DNA from: Streptomyces sp. HUAS MG91
Lineage (GTDB): Bacteria; Actinomycetota; Actinomycetes; Streptomycetales; Streptomycetaceae
Reading direction: 5' to 3'
Length of the DNA stretch: 64,000 nt
Assembly: GCF_040529335.1 (NCBI RefSeq)
Contig: NZ_CP159534.1
Location: forward strand, 4,712,001 to 4,776,000
The translations under genes were made by a program, and so were the position numbers. Of this stretch, positions 58,844 to 64,000 are shown piece after piece (position 1 is the first letter of the stretch; the number at the start of each line of letters is the position of its first letter). The notes under the pieces were generated by a model. It made no database searches, was not told the origin of the DNA, and saw only the letters and a list, made by a program, of their open reading frames with translations.

Positions 58844-60229
58844 TCAGCCCGTCAGATCCACCGCGCCGGCGATCAGCGCGGCCACGCTCTCGGCGTACAT
58901 GGCGTCACCCCGCTCGAACCGAACCCGGCTGCCACCCCGCAGAAACGTCACGACACCCAGCGTCCGCCCCCGACTGCGCAGCACCGCGCACAAGGCGTAC
59001 CGGCTCCCCTCGGGCCACTGCCGGGCCGCGGCCCAGGCCACCTCGTCGTCGGTGCTCGCGGCAGCGGCCCGTACCGAACCGGCCCGCTCCACGCACTGCA
59101 CCGCCGGATGCCCCTCCCCGTACCGCACCGGCAGCGCCCCGCGCGTCACCAGCAGCCCCGGACCGGGCGCCCCCGACGGCGTCGCCGCGGCCCGCACCAG
59201 CCGCACCGGATCCTCGCTCACCAGCAGATCGACCACGGCATGGTCGGCGAACCCGGCCAGCGCGAAGTCCAGGTGAACCGTCGCCGCCTCGGCCGGATCC
59301 TCGCACTCGGCGGCGGCCCGCGCCGCCCGGTGCAGCTGGTGCGCCCGGAACCGCAGCTGCGCGGCCTCCTGCTCGGTGTGCTTGGCCTCGGTCACGTCCT
59401 GGAACAGCCAGCCGACCCCGAGCGGCACCGGCTCCTCCGCGAGCGGCGAGGCGAGCCGCACGAACCCGCTCCGCCAGCACCGCCGCTCCTGCTTCCCGTG
59501 CTGGTCGTGCCTGTCGTGCCTGTCGTGCTTGTCGTGCTTGTCGGAGGGGGCCCGTACCGTCACCCACACCTCCATCGGCGACGGCGGCGCCCCCTCCGAC
59601 AGCACGTGCGCGAGCGCGCCCTCCAGCTCCTCCACACCCTGCGAGATCAGCTCGCCCAGGGGCCGCCCGAGCACGGCGGTGCGCCCGGAGCCGAGCGCCC
59701 GCGCCGCGTGCGCGTTGACCACGGCGGGCCGCAGGTCGGCGTCGACGAGCACCACGCCCCACGCGGCGTCCTCGAACAGCGCCTCGCTCAGGGCGATGGA
59801 CCGCTCCAGATCGATCTGCGCGTGCACCTCGCTGAAGGCGCAGTACACGCCCGCGGGCTTCCCGTCGGACCCGCGCACGGCGGCGGACTGGGTCCGTACG
59901 AGAACCCGGCCGCCTTCCTTGGTGACGAGGGCGAACTCGTGGACCTGCCGCCCCGACGCGTGCATGGCGGCCAGCAGCCGCTCCTGGACCTCCTCGGCGT
60001 CGGCGGCCCGCACGGCCCAGCCCGCGAACCCCTGCCGCCCGACGGCCTCCGCCGCCGACCAGCCGAGTATCCGCTCGGCCTCGCGGTTCCAGTGGGTCAC
60101 CACTCCGTCGGCGTCGAACGCGCACAGGGCGGCGTCCATCCCGTCGAGCAGCGCGGCCAGCAGATCGGCCCCGTCGGGCTCGTCGGGTCCCAGTTCGTCG
60201 GTGGTTCCACTACGCCGTGAAGCACTCAC
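58844..60229 (-). CDS. PAS-PAS-GAF sensory protein without output domain
   Basis: A 461-residue protein. PAS1 (about 22-130: ALLDGMDAALCAFDADGVVTHWNREAERILGWSAAEAVG) and PAS2 (about 148-290: VVLVDADLRPAVVNAHAARALG) are followed by a GAF-like domain (about 325-460: CEDPAEAATVHLDFALAGFADHAVVDLLV ... LCAVLRSRGRTLGVVTFLRGG). In Streptomyces this layout usually carries a PP2C phosphatase at the end, but here the protein stops after GAF. Inside PAS2 is an acidic-basic repeat with five to six D-K/R/Q-H units (about residues 230-245) that could bind metal. Confidence 0.85.
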   Translation of the reverse strand: MSASRRSGTTDELGPDEPDGADLLAALLDGMDAALCAFDADGVVTHWNREAERILGWSAAEAVGRQGFAGWAVRAADAEEVQERLLAAMHASGRQVHEFALVTKEGGRVLVRTQSAAVRGSDGKPAGVYCAFSEVHAQIDLERSIALSEALFEDAAWGVVLVDADLRPAVVNAHAARALGSGRTAVLGRPLGELISQGVEELEGALAHVLSEGAPPSPMEVWVTVRAPSDKHDKHDRHDRHDQHGKQERRCWRSGFVRLASPLAEEPVPLGVGWLFQDVTEAKHTEQEAAQLRFRAHQLHRAARAAAECEDPAEAATVHLDFALAGFADHAVVDLLVSEDPVRLVRAAATPSGAPGPGLLVTRGALPVRYGEGHPAVQCVERAGSVRAAAASTDDEVAWAAARQWPEGSRYALCAVLRSRGRTLGVVTFLRGGSRVRFERGDAMYAESVAALIAGAVDLTG

Positions 60230-60428
60230 CTGGCACCACCCCCCGCAGGCTGTGTCGGCGTCCTGCTCGGATCATTCAACTCGAACGTGACGCATCCCAC
60301 ATGGAGTTCTGTCAACTTCGGAGAAATCGAGCGGCAGGTGGAATCAGGTGAACTCACGGGTCCAGCATGCAGTCCATGACCGAACCCGGCGCAACCCCCG
60401 GTGGCTCGACCGCGGCCCGAAAAACCGG

Positions 60429-60662
60429 TTGAGCGGCATCGGGCGGCTCCCTAGGCTGTGTCGTACAGACTGAAAGGAGGTGGTTCGGAGCATGTATGCA
60501 CACCGGACGTCTGAGGTGACTGCGGGCTAGAGCCCGACGTCGCATCACGTATTCGGCGCCGGACCAGCCGGCCCAATTCCAAGCAGTCACCCGACCCGTG
60601 AGCTGCCGGTACGTCCGGCCGGCTTCCACCCGTTCCGACGGGGGAACCACGGCTCGCGGGTC
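60429..60662 (+). ncRNA. Candidate structured leader RNA with promoter and short frame
   Basis: TTGAGC (60429-60434), 17 bases, then TAGGCT (60452-60457) form a sigma-HrdB type promoter. AAAGGAGGTGG (60473-60483) is a near-perfect ribosome site and ATG 60492 opens a 12-codon frame. Two stems then follow: GTGACTGC 60516-60523 with GCAGTCAC 60583-60590, enclosing CGGGCT/AGCCCG and GCCGG/CCGGC; and an 11-bp stem 60593-60603 with 60652-60662, enclosing GCCGG/CCGGC and GTTCC/GGAAC. No plus-strand gene follows. The 200 bases before the promoter (60230-60428) show nothing else. Confidence 0.55.
60492..60530 (+). CDS. 12-codon leader peptide frame
   Basis: The frame reads MYAHRTSEVTAG and stop, after one of the strongest ribosome sites in the window. 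Its last codons overlap the 5' side of the GTGACTGC stem and the CGGGCT hairpin, so a ribosome on it would prevent the first stem from forming. This is the layout of attenuation by translation, but no regulated gene lies downstream. Confidence 0.45.
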   Translation: MYAHRTSEVTAG

Positions 60663-60686
60663 GCCTGCGTCCAGGGCCGGTGCCGG

Positions 60687-62276
60687 TCAGCCCTTGCTGA
60701 CCGCCGCCAGGATCTCCGGCAGCCGGTCCGCCGTGCGCGGGGCCGCGAGGCGCAGCCCCAGGACGGTGAGCGCGGCTCCGTACGCCGCGCCGACCGGCAG
60801 CAGCGTCCAGGCCCAGGAGTCCGCGCCCGTCGCGTGCAGCGCGATCGTGAGCGCGATGACGGGCGCGCACAGCAGGGCCGCCGCGACCATGCCGCCGAAG
60901 ATCGCTATCCAGGCCAGTCCCGCCTGGCCGGGCGCCACGTTCTTGTAGCCCTCCTGCGGGATCGAGTACGGGAACCGCGCCGACGTCCAGGCGCCCGTGG
61001 CGAGCATCGCGCCGAGCAGCGCGAAGGACAGCCCGAGCGCCTCCGGCAGGGCGTGCCAGGCGCCGAGCAGCGCCGTGGTGACCACCGTGACCAGAGCCGA
61101 GTACGGGAGTGTGATCAGCAGCAGCGCCAGCGTGCGGGCGCGCAGTTCCGCGTAGGCGTCCCGGGCCGAGGAGATGGTCATCGCCACCATCCAGAACGCC
61201 GAGGTGTCCTGGCCGAACTGGTTGTACATCTGGATGCCGAGCATCCCGGCGGCGAAGCACGCGAAGTAGACCGAGCCGGTGCCCTGGAGCGCGTTGAAGA
61301 CCGGCACGATCAGGCCGATGGCGAGCGAGGTGACCCAGGCCGCCTTGGTCTTCGGATCGCGCCAGACGTAGCGCAGGCTGCGCTCCATGACGGCGCCGGT
61401 GCGACCGCCCGGAAGCACGCGCGGGCCGGTGCGGCGGGTGCGGCGAGTGGGTTCGGCGGCCTGGAGGGTGGAGCCGTCGGGCGCGGTCATCAGCCGGTCC
61501 AGGGCCCGCCGCCAGAGCAGCAGCAGCCCGGCGAGCGCGGCGCCGCAGAGCGCGAGTTGGGCGACAGCCGTGCCGTACGCGCCCCCGCCCGCCGAGTCCA
61601 CCGCGCCGATCGCCGACGCGGGCGGCACCCAGCGCAGCACCTGCCCGGTGGGGTCGAGCGCGTCGATGCCGCCCGCCGAACCCAGCTTGCGCACCCCGAA
61701 GTTGACGAGCTGGGCGCCGACCGCGATGACGAGACCGCTGAGCACGGCGAGATCGCGGCCCTTGCGGCTGGTGAGCAGCCTGATGTTGGCGGCGGCCACC
61801 GTGCGGGCCAGCGCGACGCAGGTGAGCAGGGCGAGGGGGACGGCGACGACGGCGGCCACCGCGCCGGCCGCCCCGCGCGCGGCCGCGTACCCGGCGCCGC
61901 CGAGCGCGCAGAGCGTGAACAGCGGCCCGATGCCGACGAGCGAGGAGACGAGGAGCCCGCGCACCAGCGGATCGGTGCGCAGCGGCAGCATCACCAGCTT
62001 CGTCGGGTCCAGGGTCTCGTCGCCGCTGGGGAAGAACAGCGGGAACACGGCCCAGCCGAGGGCGAGCAGCAGGGCGAGCAGGACGCCGACGGTGGCGGCG
62101 TGCGCGTTTCCGTGCAGCAGGATCAGGCCGAGCAGGAGCAGCGCGGTGAGCAGCAGCACGAGCGCGGCCGAGACGAGATAGGCGGCGAGGCGCCCGCCGG
62201 ACTGCCGCAGTCCGTTGCGCAGCAGGGCGAGCTTGAGCCGGACCAGGGTCCCGGTGAGGGGCGCGGCGCCGGTCAT
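60687..62276 (-). CDS. ABC exporter permease
   Basis: A 529-residue membrane protein with about 12 hydrophobic segments and a large cytoplasmic loop (RRALDRLMTAPDGSTLQAAEPTRRTRRTGPRVLPGG). It fits the ABC-2-like permeases of the YhaP/FtsX-free exporter type that work with single ATPases; no substrate motif is known. ATG at 62276 overlaps the ATPase stop in ATGA, so they form one transporter. The end (ILAAVSKG) lies 25 bases before the structured RNA on the other strand. Confidence 0.85.
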   Translation of the reverse strand: MTGAAPLTGTLVRLKLALLRNGLRQSGGRLAAYLVSAALVLLLTALLLLGLILLHGNAHAATVGVLLALLLALGWAVFPLFFPSGDETLDPTKLVMLPLRTDPLVRGLLVSSLVGIGPLFTLCALGGAGYAAARGAAGAVAAVVAVPLALLTCVALARTVAAANIRLLTSRKGRDLAVLSGLVIAVGAQLVNFGVRKLGSAGGIDALDPTGQVLRWVPPASAIGAVDSAGGGAYGTAVAQLALCGAALAGLLLLWRRALDRLMTAPDGSTLQAAEPTRRTRRTGPRVLPGGRTGAVMERSLRYVWRDPKTKAAWVTSLAIGLIVPVFNALQGTGSVYFACFAAGMLGIQMYNQFGQDTSAFWMVAMTISSARDAYAELRARTLALLLITLPYSALVTVVTTALLGAWHALPEALGLSFALLGAMLATGAWTSARFPYSIPQEGYKNVAPGQAGLAWIAIFGGMVAAALLCAPVIALTIALHATGADSWAWTLLPVGAAYGAALTVLGLRLAAPRTADRLPEILAAVSKG

Positions 62277-63061
62277 GCCGGGGTCCCGGGCTGGTTGCCG
62301 AGCCAGTCGAGCGTGCCGCCGTCGGCGCGGCCCTGCGCCCCGACCAGCTCCAGGAACGCCTCCTGGAGGGATCCGGCCGATCCCCGTACGTCGGCCAGCG
62401 GGCCCTGGGCCCGGATCTGTCCGGCCGCCATCACCGCGACCCAGTCGCACAGCGACTCCACCAGCTCCATGACGTGCGAGGAGAACACGACGGTGGCGCC
62501 GGACCGGGTGAACCGTTCGAGGACACCGCGGATGGTCTGCGCCGAGACGGGGTCCACGCCCTCGAACGGCTCGTCGAGGAAGAGGACTTCGGGGTTGTGG
62601 AGGAGCGCCGCCGCGAGACCGATCTTCTTGCGCATCCCGGTGGAGTAGTCGACGACCAGTTTGTGCTGGGCTGAGGCGAGGTCGAGGACGTCGAGCAGCT
62701 GCCCGGCCCGTTTGTCGACCTCGGCGCCGGGCAGGCCGCGCAGGCGCCCGGTGTAGCCGAGGAGTTCGCGCCCGGAGAGCCGCTCGAAGAGGCGCAGGCC
62801 CTCCGGGAGGACGCCGATCCGGGCCTTCACCGCCGCGGGATCGGCCCAGACGTCGTGGCCCGCGACCTGGACGGTGCCCCGGTCGGGGCGGAGCAGTCCG
62901 GTGACCATGGACAGGGTCGTGGTCTTGCCCGCGCCGTTCGGTCCGACCAGGCCGATGAACCGGCCCGCGGGAAGCGCGAGTTCGATCCCGGCGACCGCGG
63001 TCTGCCGTCCGAAGGACTTCCAGAGGTCATGTACGCGTACGGCCGCCGCTGGCTCGGTCAT
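62273..63061 (-). CDS. ABC transporter ATPase
   Basis: A 262-residue nucleotide-binding protein: Walker A GLVGPNGAGKTTTLSMV, Q-loop in RIGVLPEGLRLFE (Pro-Glu type), signature YSTGMRKKIGLAAALLH, Walker B VLFLDEPFEGVDP, and switch His in VVFSSHVMELVESL. It is the CcmA/multidrug exporter class and powers the permease encoded directly after it. ATG at 63061. A primase/polymerase-like gene on the same strand ends 51 bases upstream. Confidence 0.93.
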   Translation of the reverse strand: MTEPAAAVRVHDLWKSFGRQTAVAGIELALPAGRFIGLVGPNGAGKTTTLSMVTGLLRPDRGTVQVAGHDVWADPAAVKARIGVLPEGLRLFERLSGRELLGYTGRLRGLPGAEVDKRAGQLLDVLDLASAQHKLVVDYSTGMRKKIGLAAALLHNPEVLFLDEPFEGVDPVSAQTIRGVLERFTRSGATVVFSSHVMELVESLCDWVAVMAAGQIRAQGPLADVRGSAGSLQEAFLELVGAQGRADGGTLDWLGNQPGTPA

Positions 63062-63111
63062 GGGTGAACCCTATGCGTGCCGGGCCCCGGCCCCCAGCGG
63101 GCGCCGCGCCG

Positions 63112-63816
63112 CTACCTGCGCCCGCCTTCGCGCCCGCACGCGTACGCCAGTGGCGAGATCAGCTCCTCGGCGTCCGGCAGCCAGCGGTTGGCCGCGGTCG
63201 GCCGGCACGCCCACTGCACGGCGCCCTGGCTGCCGAAGCGGGTCGGGGGAGCGGCGACGAAGGCGCCCTCGCCGAGCGCGACCAGGTCGAGCGAGGCGGG
63301 CGGCCAGCCCAGCTTCCGTACGAGGTCGGGGACCTTCAGGGTGGCGCCGGGCAGGACGAAGAACTGCATGCGGCGGTCGGGGGTGCAGGTGACCGGGCCG
63401 AGGGTCAGTTCCATGCGCTCCATGCGGGCCAGGGCGAGGAACCCGGCGGTCTCGGGAACGTCGATCGCGTCGAACGTACGGCCCGTGGGGAGCAGGATCG
63501 AGGCCTTCGGCTGCTTCGACCACACGCGGCGGGCGACGGTGGCGCTGCCGGTCGCCTGGGTCGCCCAGTCGTCACGCGCAGGGTGCGCGCCGGGGCGCGC
63601 ACACTGGAGGTCCTCGCACGAGCAGCGCTGGACGCCGTCGTCGAACTCCAGCCAGGTTCCGGGGAACACGTCCCAGTGCCGCTCCTCCGCATAGCGTACG
63701 GCGGTGTCCAGCAGGGATTCGCCGCGCTGGTTGGGGATCTGGCCGGACGCCGTGACAGGGCTGCCGGGGCTGACGGGTGAGGTGACGTCCGAGGTGCCTG
63801 CGATGGTCTCTTCCAC
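63112..63816 (-). CDS. Primase-polymerase-like (Prim-Pol) domain protein
   Basis: A 234-residue protein of the bifunctional DNA primase/polymerase N-terminal type. LLDTAVRYAEERHWDVFPGTWLEFDDGVQRCSCEDLQCARPGAHPARDDWATQATGSATVARRVW contains a Cys/His zinc-like site (CSCEDLQC...H). The usual catalytic D-x-D region is expected near SILLPTGRTFDAIDVPETAGFLALARME. Many actinobacterial chromosomes carry such proteins without a helicase domain; the role is unknown. Start GTG 63816 has GGGAG upstream. The last 180 bases of the window show no further gene. Confidence 0.8.
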   Translation of the reverse strand: MEETIAGTSDVTSPVSPGSPVTASGQIPNQRGESLLDTAVRYAEERHWDVFPGTWLEFDDGVQRCSCEDLQCARPGAHPARDDWATQATGSATVARRVWSKQPKASILLPTGRTFDAIDVPETAGFLALARMERMELTLGPVTCTPDRRMQFFVLPGATLKVPDLVRKLGWPPASLDLVALGEGAFVAAPPTRFGSQGAVQWACRPTAANRWLPDAEELISPLAYACGREGGRR

Positions 63817-64000
63817 GTCGTTCTCAACTCCCGCCCTTCCCTCGGGTTACGGGCGCACGTAAGGAGGAGGAGGGAGCATCGTTCCCGCATGTGGGGCGCA
63901 TGGGTGCATGGGTGGGGGCGCGCATGGGCAACGGCAGCGGGGGCCGGGTAGCCACGGACCAGAAAGCGAGGGGCGAGGGGGAGAACGCCTGAGAGGCTTA

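Overview
The window is a high-GC actinobacterial chromosome segment. Frequent GTG/TTG starts, ATGA/GTGA stop-start overlaps, a conservon, the futalosine menaquinone genes and a DtxR-type DmdR regulator point to Streptomyces. From memory, gene content and order resemble the SCO4320-SCO4400 part of the S. coelicolor core chromosome; no alignment was run. No tRNA, rRNA, insertion sequence, phage gene or CRISPR array was seen.

Layout. 1-4.3 kb: end of a HAD phosphatase, a cold-shock protein, a NAD(P)-binding protein, and menaquinone genes mqnB-mqnD behind a lipoprotein gene. 4.4-11.4 kb: an MFS exporter, a DUF3027 protein, a lone sacsin/Hsp90-type ATPase and a secreted protein. 11.4-19.2 kb: a P-type ATPase, a purine permease, an orphan ribbon-helix-helix protein, a MarR-MFS pair and an RNA cyclic phosphodiesterase. 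19.3-25.3 kb: AraC regulator with aldo/keto reductase facing a metallo-beta-lactamase-fold enzyme, an SGNH hydrolase, a surface-anchored beta-propeller and serC. 25.4-30.9 kb: a complete conservon (cvnA-B-C-D plus two P450 genes), one P450 having EVLW where the ExxR motif should be. 31-35 kb: a two-domain FAD/Fe-S oxidoreductase and an EamA permease followed by a gene relic.

35.2-45.4 kb is an eight-gene acyl-CoA catabolic operon: TIGR03084 protein, AtuA, carboxylase beta and alpha/biotin subunits, acyl-CoA dehydrogenase, 4-coumarate-CoA-ligase-like enzyme, enoyl-CoA hydratase and TetR regulator. The first five genes are joined by stop-start overlaps. It looks like a pathway for a branched or isoprenoid acyl-CoA, probably controlled by its own TetR protein. 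45.4-52.8 kb is the accessory part: a SnoaL-like gene facing an aminotransferase, a one-module cyclization-type NRPS (Cy-A-T), a type II thioesterase and a TPR regulator. A perfect 48-bp palindrome lies in the shared promoter region. 53-64 kb returns to core genes: citrate synthase-like protein, pdxH, an alpha/beta hydrolase, the iron regulator dmdR1 with a long antisense frame, a SIS-domain protein with a DasR-like site, a PAS/GAF protein, an ABC exporter and a primase/polymerase-like protein.

Two features are not explained by protein genes. First, a modular palindromic repeat (arm core CGCGCAGTTCCCCGCGCCCC) occurs at ten gene ends, five convergent and five tandem, and never in a divergent promoter gap. 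Second, two intergenic stretches (56405-56540 and 60429-60662) carry closely packed stems typical of structured RNA. The second also has a good promoter, a near-perfect Shine-Dalgarno and a 12-codon reading frame, but no protein gene downstream on its strand.
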